From Chrysomallon squamiferum (Eukaryota; Mollusca; Gastropoda; Neomphalida; Peltospiridae): a stretch of DNA of 64,000 nucleotides. Made by a program: the position numbers and the translations under genes. The notes below the pieces were generated by a model. It had not been told where the DNA came from. It searched no databases and worked only from the letters and a program-made list of their open reading frames with translations. Shown piece after piece: positions 1 through 12,894 of the stretch (position 1 is the first letter of the stretch; each line of letters begins with the position of its first letter). The stretch spans positions 1,649,775 to 1,713,774 of the forward strand of contig CM022679.1 in NCBI GenBank assembly GCA_012295275.1, given 5' to 3'.

Positions 1-3000
1 TGTCATGACACAGCTAAACAATGGTTCCTCTAAATCTAAGTATTCAGGTGATGTCATGCAGTAAAAATTAGAAATAAAATTATATTTCAGAAATCATAAT
101 TATTAATATTTACACAGAATTTTAAATTATTAATCCATTCAGTACTGGAGATGACAGTATGTAATATGCAAAACCCAGTTTCCATGTTTGTAGTCCGGTG
201 GCAGGGACCGATAAGCGTGCATTGCGGTCCGTAGAAAGTTTTTTTGCTGTTTCCATACCTCCGAGATGTGCTCTTTAAGAATCTGAATGATGCCACTCTG
301 TCATCCTTGGGCAATCCACACAATATGCAAATTAAGGCCGCCATTACTGAAAATCTTGTTTTCGTCAATATCTCAGTAACTATGCATGTTTTGAGGGGTA
401 AGCCATTTCAGTCAAGAACACACCAATATTTTGTGCTGAATAGGCATATTAAGGCCGCCATTACTGAAAATCTCCTTTTCGTCAATATCTCAATAACTAC
501 ACATGGTATCAAAATAATTTTGGTGTCTATACACATGATTTAAAGAATCAGATGAAACCATTACAGTATTGATCACACCAATATTTTCTGCAAAATATGC
601 AACAATCAACTTCAGTGTATATCCGAGTCGTTACAGAACATCCCCTTTACTTATGCTGATGCATGTTCCCATTCCCTTAAACAAGTCACTTTCAACAACA
701 TTGTCACAGTCATCAACCCGTTGGGTCTGCTCATTCCGGCAGTATGCTTCTCCGTGACATCCACAAAACATTGTGCATGGCAAGTGAGCTGTATAGCATC
801 CACACATTGCTGTCGAACAGGGTATATCCACACCTTATCATTTCCAGCACCTCCGGTGGAGCAACACTAATGTTTGGTTGCAATGTTACTGGGATCAAGC
901 ATCTACTGCGTTCGTCACGTTCGCATCCGAACTCGACAGGATCTAATGCTGGAGTTTCTGAGTTGAGAGCAGATTTCCAAATGGCAGTCTGAATGTGCGC
1001 CCGCTTTACGTTCTCTTCGAATGCCTCTTTAGAAGGTGGAAGTGACTTAAGCTCTCGAGCCTTTGTCATACTTTTTCTACCCATCCTTCGCGACCAGACT
1101 TCTCCACGAACGTCAGACATGTTCGATGTCACCAAGCTTTTGACCCCGTAGCAGGCAGCCATGAATGTTGTCGCTTCTTCAGTGATGTCACCTATGTCCT
1201 CAGATAATACGCCCAATTTGAGCAGTTCTACACCACTCTTAAGGACTTTGCTGATGGTGCTTTTTCCTACTCCGAAGCACTTAGCCAGAGTGTCACAGCC
1301 TGAGAGGGCATAGGCGGCTGGCAGTTGTGAAAGCAAGTGTCCATGTTCATTTGCAGTTGCCCCAGTGTCTATAGTAGTTCGTTCAGCACTTGGTCCTTCC
1401 ATTGTAAGACGACAGGTCAGGTTCAACTTTGCGTAGAAGTGCAGCAGGAGGACAAAAACGTCTGTGTCCTCACATACGATGTTGATTCTTTTCACGCCAC
1501 TTTCAGCTGCCTTAACCATCTGCTCATTAGTAACAATGTTTCCGATAAGAGCAGCTGGTAAGTTGTGGTCCAACGTTGTAGAAAGCTTTGATAGCAAGGA
1601 TAACAAAGTGGAACTGACACAGTCAAGGGAAATGTCCATATCAACTCTGGCATGATAGTTCTTGTCATCAACTAATGATTCCTTTACATCACGGACAATC
1701 TGGTGAGCAACCTTTTCCAGTCCAATCTCAAAATCATCTTCATCACTGCTCGGCACTAGTCTCAACAAACTCGATGCTTTACTTCGAAATACAAGCAGAC
1801 TAGCAACACCTGTGCCACTCAGCACAAGAAGATCTGAACCAAAGTATTCTAAAAACTTGGAGACTAAGGTTCGGCGGCTAATGTCTCTTCCACCATTGGA
1901 CTGGTATAGGTCGTATAATTCGATGGAATTCCACACTCGCGATGATTCTGCTCTCACTGCACTGACTGTCGTTTCAAAAGCCACATCCACCTCCTCTTGG
2001 CTACTACTAGATGCTGCTGAAGCTGACTTCACTGACCGAGGTGAACAAAACTTCTTGTAACAGTCTGTGTGGTATCTACCATCTGCTGCATGCAGATCAC
2101 TCACTGCCCCAGCCAAACGTGTCTCTACCTCGCGTCCCCAGTTGTCGTGAGGAGATCTACAGACATCTAGAAGGGTTTCCTTAAAAGTCTTTCTCCCCTC
2201 ACCACGGTCCGCTGTCCTACAAAGAACAACCCTGCGCCAACGATACGGATGCTTAGGATCAATGTCAAGACATTCCTCACCGCAGAAAAGGCAATGTTGC
2301 CTGAAGTTGAAGGTTGTCGATCCGGACCGACGCAGACGTTTTCCTGCAGATGACTCTTCAGAACCTGTCAGTCCCTGCGACGCTAAGTTCCTTCTTGCTT
2401 CCATCTTCTTTACAAAAGATGCAGCACCTTTCCATCTTTCAGCTCTACCTATAAGAGAAGATATATGTGAGCCACTCTGGCAGAACCAGGTTTTACCAGG
2501 CCGCTATTACTGATATTATCAATAATGGCGGTCCTTATTTGCATATTTTGCAGAAAATATTGGTGTGATCAATACTGCAATGGTTTAATTCTTTACCCCT
2601 AAAAACATGTGTATAGACACCAAAATTATTTTGATACCATGTGTAGTTACTGAGATATTGACGAAAACAAGATTTTCAGTAATGGCGGCCTTAATTTGCA
2701 TATTGTGCGGATTGCCCAAGGATGACAGAGTGGCATCATTCAGATTCTTAAAGAGCACATCTCAGAGGTATAGAAACAGCAAAAAACCTTTGTTAACGGA
2801 CTGTATTGCAAGGTTCTCCATAAAATCTGGGGTTTGGCAAGCGGACTATTGGGCAGGATTCATAAATTTTCAGTTCCTGGTATACTATTAGAAATGATAA
2901 CTTCTCATTAATATACATTTTATGTGATGAAATATCCAATATATATTGGAACTGGATATTGTAATTTGTGAAAAAAAGAAATGTGTATTATTACACTTGA

Positions 3001-3725
3001 TATGTGAAATTTTTCTTACTTAAGAACTGTAAAAGTCTAGGGTACTGCCAAGTAATAGGAATAGTTTGAATATATAAAAGATAAATATTTCAAATTTTTT
3101 TAGAAGTCAATAATTGTGATATAAAGAGAGGCAAAACATTGATACTTTGCTATATAGATATAGCTGTTTTTATCTTTTTCAAATTCACTTATCATCAGTG
3201 TTTTGTTATAAAAGTATTTTTGTTTGAACAGAAACAGTGAGACCTTTTCTAGAAGGTGAAAAACTTCATCTGATGTCAGTAACCAGCAACCATTCTTATT
3301 CTTGTGGTCTTGAAAACTTCACAGAGCCTTGTGCAGTCACTGCACAGGTGCAGGTTTTTCAAAGAGGTGACTTTTTGTTACAGTTAGTCATTTATTAAAC
3401 ATTACAATACACTTTTATCACTTTTTCAGATATCAGGCTTCTGTTTTATTCATAAGAATTCTAAACTGCAAATTGAGAATAATTTATATTTCTTTTTAAA
3501 TGTGTATTATTTGTAAAAAGAGCAGTTGCATTAGATGTTCTAATTTGAAGATTTGTTAGTTACTTGAATCTATCATTAACAGGAATTCCTCAGTGTGAGA
3601 AAGACACTGACTACAGAGGAATACAGTGGAACTGAACTCTAGTTTAATAGTTTTTATAATAATAGTAACTAATTGTAAAAATATATATTTTAATTATCTC
3701 TTTGTTAATATATTTAATTACTTTA

Positions 3726-3778
<53 letters not shown>

Positions 3779-5532
3779 GTTGTTGTTGTTGTTGTTGTTA
3801 TTATTATAGCTGTTATTGTTGTTGCTGTGTTATTGCTGTTTTGTTGTTTTTGTTATTAGTATTACTATTTCAGAGAATAAAATAGGAAACATTTCACTAA
3901 GTCCAGTGTCTGTGACAGTGTGGGAAGGTGAACCGGTACACTTTCTTTGTACAGTGAATGGTCAGTTCCCAGCAAGTGCTGATGATGTCAATGTAACATG
4001 GAGTGTAACATCTCTAAATAACAGAGGATTTCAGACTTACATTTCAAAATCCTTATTTCAAGTGAACAGTTCACTCAACTTTACACAAACACAAACAAAA
4101 CATACAGGTAAATATAATGAGATTATGTTTATACAAAACACCTGAAACTAATAATAACTAAACAATTTATTAAGAATTAAATTTCTTTTTTTTTAAAAAG
4201 TGCTAAAACAACTTATAATACTTTCTGTTGCATCTGCAGCACTTATTAGTTTATATTCCAAATTCTAAAATTTGATTTCAGGAAATGTTTCATGTTCTGT
4301 GGAGTCCAATAATCAAATATATGAAGCTGTAGCCAAGTTAAATGTTGTGTTAAAACCATCAGTAGATCTTACTCCTGAGCACACTGATGTGGAGAAGTTT
4401 GAAAACACAGTTTTGAAATGTTACATAAGAAACATGGAACAACTCAACAACATCAAAGTGACATGGTGCAGGGATGGAACTGTCATGACACAGCTAAACA
4501 ATGGTTCCTCTAAATCTAAGTATTCAGGTGATGTCATGCAGTAAAAATTAGAAATAAAATAATCATAATTATTAATATTTATACAGAAGTTTGAAATATT
4601 AATCCATTCAGTAATGGAGATGAGAGTACGTAATGTACCAAACCCAGTTTCCATGTTTGGGCAGGATTCATAAATTTGTCATTTTCTGATATACTATTTG
4701 AAATGATAACTTCTCATTAATATACATTTTAGGTGATGAAATATCCAATATATATTGGAACTGGATATTGTAATTTGTGAAAAAAAAGAAATGTGTATAA
4801 CACTTGATATGTGAAATTTTTCTTACTTCAGAACTGTAAAAGTCTAGGGTACTGCCAAGTAATAGGAACAGTTTGAATATATACAAGATAAATATTTCAA
4901 ATTTTTTTAGAAGTCAATAAGTGTGATATAAAGAGAGGCAAAACATTGATACTTTGCTATATAGATATAGCTGTTTTTGTCTTTTTCAAATTCACTTATC
5001 ATCAGTGTTTTGTTATAAAAGTATTTTTGTTTGAACAGAAACAGTGAGACCTTTTCCTGAAGGTGAAGAACTTCATCTGACTTCAGTAACCAGCAACCAT
5101 TCTTATTCTTGTGGTCTTGAAAACTTCACAGAGCCTTGTGCAGTCACTGCACAGGTGCAGGTTTTTCAAAGAGGTGACTTTTTGTTACAGTTAGTCATTT
5201 ATTAAACATTACAATACACTTTTATCACTTTTTCAGATATCAGGCTTCTGTTTTATTCATAAGAATTCTAAACTGCAAATTGAGAATAATTTATATTTCT
5301 TTTTAAATGTGTATTATTTGTAAAAAGAGCAGTTGCATTAGATGTTCTAATTTGAAGATTTGTTAGTTACTTGAATCTATCATTAACAGGAATTCCTCAG
5401 TGTGAGAAAGACACTGACTACAGAGGAATACAGTGGAACTGAACTCTAGTTTAATAGTTTTTATAATAATAGTAACTAATTGTAAAAATATATATTTTAA
5501 TTATCTCTTTGTTAATATATTTAATTACTTTA

Positions 5533-5576
<44 letters not shown>

Positions 5577-6964
5577 GTTGTTGTTGTTGTTATTATTATA
5601 GCTGTTATTGTTGTTGCTGTGTTATTGCTGTTTTGTTGTTTTTGTTATTAGTATTACTATTTCAGAGAATAAAATAGGAAACATTTCACTAAGTCCAGTG
5701 TCTGTGACAGTGTGGGAAGGTGAACCGGTACACTTTCTTTGTACAGTGAATGGTCAGTTCCCAGCAAGTGCTGATGATGTCAATGTAACATGGAGTGTAA
5801 CAACTCTAAATAACAGAGGATTTCAGACTTACATTTCAAAATCCTTATTTCAAGTGAACAGTTCACTCAACTTTACACAAACACAAACAAACCATACAGG
5901 TAAATACAATGAGATTATGTTTATACAAAACACCTGAAACTAATAATAACTAAACAATTTATTAAGAATTAATTTTCTTTTTTTTTAAAAAGTGCTAAAA
6001 CAACTTATAATACTTTCTGTTGCATCTGCAGCACTTATTAGTTTATATTCCAAATTCTAAAATTTGATTTCAGGAAATGTTTCATGTTCTGTGGAGTCCA
6101 ATAATCAAATATATGAAGCTGTAGCCAAGTTAAATGTTGTGTTAAAACCATCAGTAGATCTTACTCCTGAGCACACTGATGTGGAGAAGTTTGAAAACAC
6201 AGTTTTGAAATGTTACATAAGAAACATGGAACAACTCAACAACATCAAAGTGACATGGTGCAGGGACAGAACTGTCATGACACAGCTAAACAATGGTTCC
6301 TCTAAATCTAAGTATTCAGGTGATGTCATGCAGTAAAAATTAGAAAAAAATAATCATAATTATTAATATTTATACAGAAGTTTGAAATATTAATCCATTC
6401 AGTAATGGAGATGAGAGTACGTAATGTACCAAACCCAGTTTCCATGTTTGGGCAGGATTCATAAATTTGTCATTTTCTGGTATACTATTTGAAATGATAA
6501 CTTCTCATTAATATACATTTTAGGTGATGAAATATCCAATATATATTGGAACTGGATATTGTAATTTGTGAAAAAAAAGAAATGTGTATAACATTTGATA
6601 TGTGAAATTTTTCTTACTTCAGAACTGTAAAAGTCTAGGGTACTGCCAAGTAATAGGAACAGTTTGAATATATACAAGATAAATATTTCAATTTTTTTTA
6701 GAAGTCAATAAGTGTGATATAAAGAGAGGCAAAACATTGATACTTTGCTATATAGATATAGCTGTTTTTGTCTTTTTCAAATTCACTTATCATCAGTGTT
6801 TTGTTATAAAAGTATTTTTGTTTGAACAGAAACAGTGAGACCTTTTCCTGAAGGTGAAGAACTTCATCTGACTTCAGTAACCAGCAACCATTCTTATTCT
6901 TGTGGTCTTGAAAACTTCACAGAGCCTTGTGCAGTCACTGCACAGGTGCAGGTTTTTCAAAGAG
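1..6964 (+). CDS. Ig-domain exon array of the adhesion GPCR
   Basis: Three exons recur in the order Ig1 first half (234 bp), Ig1 second half plus Ig2 first half (246 bp), Ig2 second half (135 bp). All are bounded by phase-1 introns, so units can be added or removed without a frameshift. Ig features visible are WEGEPVHFLC (B-strand Cys), VNVTWSV (core Trp), NVSCSVES (F-strand Cys), then VLKCYI, VTWCRD and YSCGLEN for the second domain. Many NxS/T sequons fit an extracellular region. The window holds the end of unit 1, all of unit 2 and unit 3 (3874-5173 and 5666-6964). Copies differ by only a few residues (TSLNN/TTLNN, TKHT/TNHT, CRDGT/CRDRT), so the duplications are recent. Confidence 0.85.
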
Positions 6965-9900
6965 GTGACTTTTTGTTACAGTTAGTCATTTATTAAACAT
7001 TACAATACACTTTTATCACTTTTTCAGATATCAGGCTTCTGTTTTATTCATAAGAATTCTAAACTGCAAATTGAGAATAATTTATATTTCTTTTTATCTG
7101 TGTATTATTTGTAAAAAGAGCAGTTGCATTAGATGTTCTAATTTGAAGATTTGTTAGTTACTCGAATTATATCATTAACAGGAGTATCTATGTGTCAGGA
7201 AGATACTGACTATAAACGAACAGAATGGAAGTCAACTGTAGTTGGAAATACAGCAAACAGATCTTGTCCTGAAGGATATAACGGTAATTCAAAAACTAAC
7301 ATAACAGTACAACAAATCAGTTTTGTTTTAAGAAATTACAATTGAAAAAATTATCTAAAAAAGACAACAATTGTTATTCATAATAGAAGTCAGTGTAAAG
7401 TTCTTATGTCAGTGTAAAGTTCTTATGTAATAGAAGTCAGTGTAAAGTTCTTATGTAATAGAAGTCAGTGTAAAGTTCTTATGTCAGTGTAAAGTTCTTA
7501 TGTAATAGAAGTCAGTGTAAAGTTCTTATGTAATAGAAGTCAGTGTAAAGTTCTTATGTAATAGAAGTCAGTGTAAAGTTCTTATGTAATAGAAGTCAGT
7601 GTAAAGAATAGAAGTCAATGTAAAGTTCAGTGTAAAGTTCTTATGTAATAGAAGTCAGTGTAAAGTTCTTATGTAATAGAAGTCAGTGTAAAGTTCTTAT
7701 GTAATAGAAGTCAGTGTAAAGTTCTTATGTAATAGAAGTCAGTGTAAAGTTCTTATGTAATAGAAGTCAGTGTAAAGTTCTTATGTCAGTGTAAAGTTCT
7801 TATGTAATAGAAGTCAGTGTAAAGTTCTTATGTCAGTGTAAAGTTCTTATGTAATAGAAGTCAGTGTAAAGTTCTTATGTAATAGAAGTCAGTGTAAAGT
7901 TCTTATGTAATAGAAGTCAGTGTAAAGTTCTTATGTAATAGAAGTCAGTGTAAAGTTCTTATGTAATAGAAGTCAGTGTAAAGTTCTTATGTAATAGAAG
8001 TCAGTGTAAAGTTCTTATGTAATAGAAGTCAGTGTAAAGTTCTTATGTAATAGAAGTCAGTGTAAAGTTCTTATGTCAGTGTAAAGTTCTTATGTCAGTG
8101 TAAAGTTCTTATGTAATAGAAGTCAGTGTAAAGTTCTTATGTCAGTGTAAAGTTCTTATGTAATAGAAGTCAATGTAAAGTTCTTATGTAATAGAAGTCA
8201 GTGTAAAGTTAATAGAAGTCAGTGTAAAGTTAATAGAAGTCAGTGTAAAGTTCTTATGTAATAGAAGTCAGTGTAAAGTTCTTATGTAATAGAAGTCAGT
8301 GTAAAGTTCTTATGTCAGTGTAAAGTTTTTATGTAATAGAAGTCAGTGTAAAGTTCTTATGAAGTCAGTGTAAAGTTCTTATGTAATAGAAGTCAGTGTA
8401 AAGTTCTTATGTAATGTAAAGTTCTTAAAGTTCTTATGTCAGTGTAAAGTTCTTATGTAATAGAAGTCAGTGTAAAGTTCTTATGTCAGTGTAAAGTTCT
8501 TATGTAATAGAAGTCAGTGTAAAGTTCTTATGTAATAGAAGTCAGTGTAAAGTTCTTATGTCAGTGTAAAGTTCTTAAGTCAGTGTAAAGTTCTTATGTA
8601 ATAGAAGTCAGTGTAAAGTTCCTATGTAATAGAAGTCAGTGTAAAGTTCTTATGTAATAGAAGTCAGTGTAAAGTTCTTATGTAAAGTTCTTAAGTCAGT
8701 GTAAAGTTCTTATGTAATAGAAGTCAGTGTAAAGTTCTTATGTAATAGAAGTCAGTGTAAAGTTCTTATGTAATAGAAGTCAGTGTAAAGTTCTTAAGTC
8801 AGTGTAAAGTTCTTATGTAATAGAAGTCAGTGTAAAGTTCCTATGTAATAGAAGTCAGTGTAAAGTTCTTATGTAATAGAAGTCAGTGTAAAGTTCTTAT
8901 GTAATAGAAGTCAGTGTAAAGTTCTTATGTAATAGAAGTCAGTGTAAAGTTCTTAAGTCAGTGTAAAGTTCTTATGTAATAGAAGTCAGTGTAAAGTTCT
9001 TATGTCAGTGTAAAGTTCTTATGTAATAGAAGTCAGTGTAAAGTTCTTATGTAATAGAAGTCAGTGTAAAGTTCTTATGTAATAGAAGTCAGTGTAAAGT
9101 TCTTATGTAATAGAAGTCAGTGTAAAGTTCTTATGTCAGTGTAAAGTTCTTATGTAATAGAAGTCAGTGTAAAGTTCTTATGTCAGTGTAAAGTTCTTAT
9201 GTAATAGAAGTCAGTGTAAAGTTCTTATGTAATAGAAGTCAGTGTAAAGTTCTTATGTCAGTGTAAAGTTCTTATGTAATAGAAGTCAGTGTAAAGTTCT
9301 TATGTAATAGAAGTCAGTGTAAAGTTCTTATGTAATAGAAGTCAGTGTAAAGTTCCTATGTAATAGAAGTCAGTGTAAAGTTCTTATGTAATAGAAGTCA
9401 GTGTAAAGTTCTTATGTAATAGAAGTCAGTGTAAAGTTCTTATGTAATAGAAGTCAGTGTAAAGTTCTTATGTAATAGAAGTCAGTGTAAAGTTCCTATG
9501 TAATAGAAGTCAGTGTAAAGTTCTTATGTCAGTGTAAAGTTCTTAAGTCAGTGTAAAGTTCTTAAGTCAGTGTAAAGTTCTTATGTAATAGAAGTCAGTG
9601 TAAAGTTCTTAAGTCAGTGTAAAGTTCTTATGTAATAGAAGTCAGTGTAAAGTTCTTAAGTCAGTGTAAAGTTCTTATGTAAATGTTGTGAAAAATAAAA
9701 ATCTTTTTCTTTTACTGCCTCTGTATAATTTTATCAGAAATGATGTTAAGAAGTACAAATAAAATATTTATGTGTATGTTATTATTTTATAAATGAATTC
9801 TTCAAAACTAAAATGTATTACATTCTGAAATGAAATAAAGTTATGAATGAATGTTTTTTTTAATGTAGGTACTGTCTGGAGAAAATGTGTTGAAGGGAGT

Positions 9901-12509
9901 GAGACTGTGGGAAAATGGCAAAGTCCTGATTATTCTAAATGTGTCAAAACAGTATTTAGAACATTATTTAAAAAGGTCTGCATAAATGAAATGTGTTTTA
10001 ATGTATGTAGTGTTTTCTGATATAATTTTATCAAACATTAAGAACTGATTTTCACAAATTACAGTTTTGTTTCATGGATTCAGAAATTTTAGGAGTTTGC
10101 TGCAGATGGTAGAGTTATATTGTTCTTAATATTGTTTATTATTTTTATTTATTTATTTATTATTATTATTTTTTTAATTTGTATCAGTTTCCCTTTCTTT
10201 TTAACAATTATTAAATAACAATGCTACAAATAACATAAATCTGATAATTTTCAAGTTGTTTCAAACCTAATCACAACATACACTTTTAAATAGTTCAATA
10301 CCAAAAAAAAAAAAAAAAAAAACACAAACCTCTGACTTTTAATTTTACCATTCAATCACTTTATTACTTATTATTTAAAAAAACATATTATAGTTTTCAT
10401 TACTTACTTTTTTAACAGAGCATTTTTTAGTTTTTGTTTTTATTTCTTAATTTAAAGACTTTTTCACTTAATAGTTAGAAAAAAGAAAAGAAAGAAAAAA
10501 CTTGTATTAAAAAGAAAATGTTATTTATTACAGATAAAAGATAACTCTGCTGATTTGAATGTATCAGACATTCTAAAAGAATTCTCCACTGCTGCAGATT
10601 CACTGAAAAACAACTCTCTGAGTGGAGATATTTTAGAGAGTTCTAACATACTGGAAAAAATTAGTCACCTGACAGCCAACAAGAGCATCACTAAAAACGA
10701 TACAGAGGTACCATGTCTTTCTTAAAGAAAAGGAGTCAGTAGTTAACATACTTTGCATGGAAACAAATCATGCAGTGTATATGATGATGAAAATGTTTAA
10801 GAAATGACTTTTCAGAACTCTTTTATGATTATATTTCTCATCACAAAGATGTTCTCTTTGACAGGTGTTTGTTGAAGTGGTCAGCAAAATGTTGGACAAG
10901 GATACTAGTGACACTTGGAAAGAACTGTATAATGAGGTAGGTAATATAGTGACACATGGAAAGAACTGTATAATGAGTTAGCTAATATAGTGACACATGG
11001 AAAGAACTGTATAATGAGGTAGCTAATATAGTGACACATGGAAAGAACTGTATAATGAGGTAGGTAATGTAGTGACACTTGGAAAGAACTGTTTCTTGAG
11101 ATAGGTAATGTAGTGACACTTGGAAAGAACTGTATAATGAGGAAGGTAATATAGTGACAGAAAGAACTGTATGATGAGGAAGGTAATATAGTGAGAGAAA
11201 GAACTGTATGATGAGGAAGGTAATATAGTGACAGAAAGAACTGTATGATGAGGTAGGTAATGTAGTGACACATGGAAAGAACTGTATGATGAGGTAGATA
11301 ACACAGATGAAGTCTGGCCATTCATAATATTTTTGCATGAATACAGTCAGCAAATACAGTTTAAGTTTTGCACAGTATTATTCAGAATATTATTTCATTA
11401 AATGAAATTTTTGATATTTTCTCCTTTTTTTCTTCTTTTTTTTTTGAGTAAAAGTGAGTTTTATCTAGAGTGTGAAGTTCTAAGTTATGTTAATATTCAC
11501 ACTAAAAATCGGACATAGAGAGTTAAGTTTTTATTTTTTATTTCAGACAAGAGAAACTGCATCATCTGTAATGAATTCACTGACAACTTTCAGCAAATCT
11601 GCCATCAAAACATTACAGGAAAACACGTCTTTTGTCATAGAAAAAGAAAATATTGGTAGTGTAGCTGAAAAAAGTCTATAGTATAAACAAATACATTACA
11701 TATCACAATGAATCTTTCATTTTGTCCTTAAATAATCTATGTATTCATTTAACAGACTGATATTTTTATTATCAGATTTGTCATTTCTGTCATTAATTAT
11801 ATGTTTAATCAATGTTGATTGGTGTTAAAATAAAATTAATTGTTTTAATTATGTTCAACATAAACATTTGAAATCTGTAATCTTATTCAATATTCTCAAA
11901 TTTTCATTTGCTCACCATTCTATTTAATAATTCTTTGTAGGTTTCACTCTTTTCTGGGATTATAAGTTTTATTTTATTTTATTTGTTTTTTTTTTTGTTG
12001 TTGTTGTTGTTTTTTATTGGTTTTGTTTGTTTGTTTTTTAATTTGAAAAAAACCCAAACAAGAAATGATCATCAAAAATTACAATTTTAAAAAGAACCAC
12101 ACAAACAAATTCCTCCAAAAACAAATATTTTTGCAAGATTATTATTATAATACTGTGTGCTGATACAAATAACAAACTTACTTTTCACAAATTTTATGCT
12201 ATCTTGTTATTTAATTTTATATAAACACTTATCAGACACCAAGTAGCTGATCTGTTTTACACAGTGGAGTTCATCAAACACGCAACAATAAATATGAAAC
12301 AAATTTACAATGACTCTTTTTGTTTCAGTGCTCAAAGTGAGCAAGGAACCAATAGAAAATATTGTGTTCCCAGACAACAAATTGAATGACTCAACTTTTC
12401 TACACATTTCCAAATCTGCCTTGAAGAAAAAGCTCAGAGGTTAGTCACTCCAGTTAAACATGAAAACATTAATCTTTCATTATTGTTATTATCATTATTA
12501 TTATTATTG

Positions 12510-12559
<50 letters not shown>

Positions 12560-12859
12560 TATTGTTACTGTTGTAATGACAGATTATGATATTGTAAATA
12601 ATTCAAGAAATGTGTAAAAAAACAACAATAATAATAACAAAGAATAAACATATTTCTGTTTGTTGTCAGTTTTGATAGTGTTTTTAACAGATTTCTCTAT
12701 CTGTGCAGACATCTTTTTCAATTATCAAAAGATTCACTCATTGAAACACACACACATTTTATAAATACTTTTCATTATCCTTGTTCTTCTACCAGTACAT
12801 ATTGTTATAAGATTATTTCACACAACACACTTTTAAGTTATATAGAACTAGATTCTAAC

Positions 12860-12894
<35 letters not shown>

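Larger units (their letters stand above)
188..2851 (-). mobile_element. DNA transposon with terminal inverted repeats and 3-bp target duplication
   Basis: The element runs 191-2848 (2658 bp), flanked by TTG at 188-190 and 2849-2851. Ends are inverted: 5' TAGTCCGGTGGCAGG and, on the other strand, TAGTCCGCTTGCC. The uninterrupted target occurs in the two paralogous introns (CCATGTTTGGGCAGG around 4651 and 6442), which proves the borders and the duplication. Long inverted homology continues inside both ends. The only long ORF lies on the minus strand (731-2404). TIRs and a short duplication point to a cut-and-paste element. I see no recognisable DDE transposase, so the superfamily and autonomy are unknown. 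Confidence 0.9.
1..7181 (+). repeat. 1.8-kb tandem segmental duplication, introns included
   Basis: The block starting TGTCATGACACAGCT at 1 restarts at 4481 and 6273. The second period is 1792 bp. The first spacing of 4480 bp becomes 1819 bp once the transposon and its target duplication (2661 bp) are removed. Intron sequence, the (ATT)n tract and a dead HormR exon are all copied, with only scattered substitutions and small indels. Homology of the third unit continues up to the functional HormR exon, which is the parent of the dead copies. Confidence 0.93.

Noticed and set aside
3626-3859. I/V-rich ORF over (ATT)n, also at 5433
   Set aside because: Microsatellite in an intron, starting inside the dead HormR exon.
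7378-9682. Possible CRISPR-like direct repeat array
   Set aside because: Units abut directly with no unique spacers, lie in an animal intron, and vary only by a 9-bp deletion.
10905-11353. Three minus-strand ORFs of 100-138 codons with repeated hydrophobic motifs
   Set aside because: Antisense readings of the 41-bp splice-site array.
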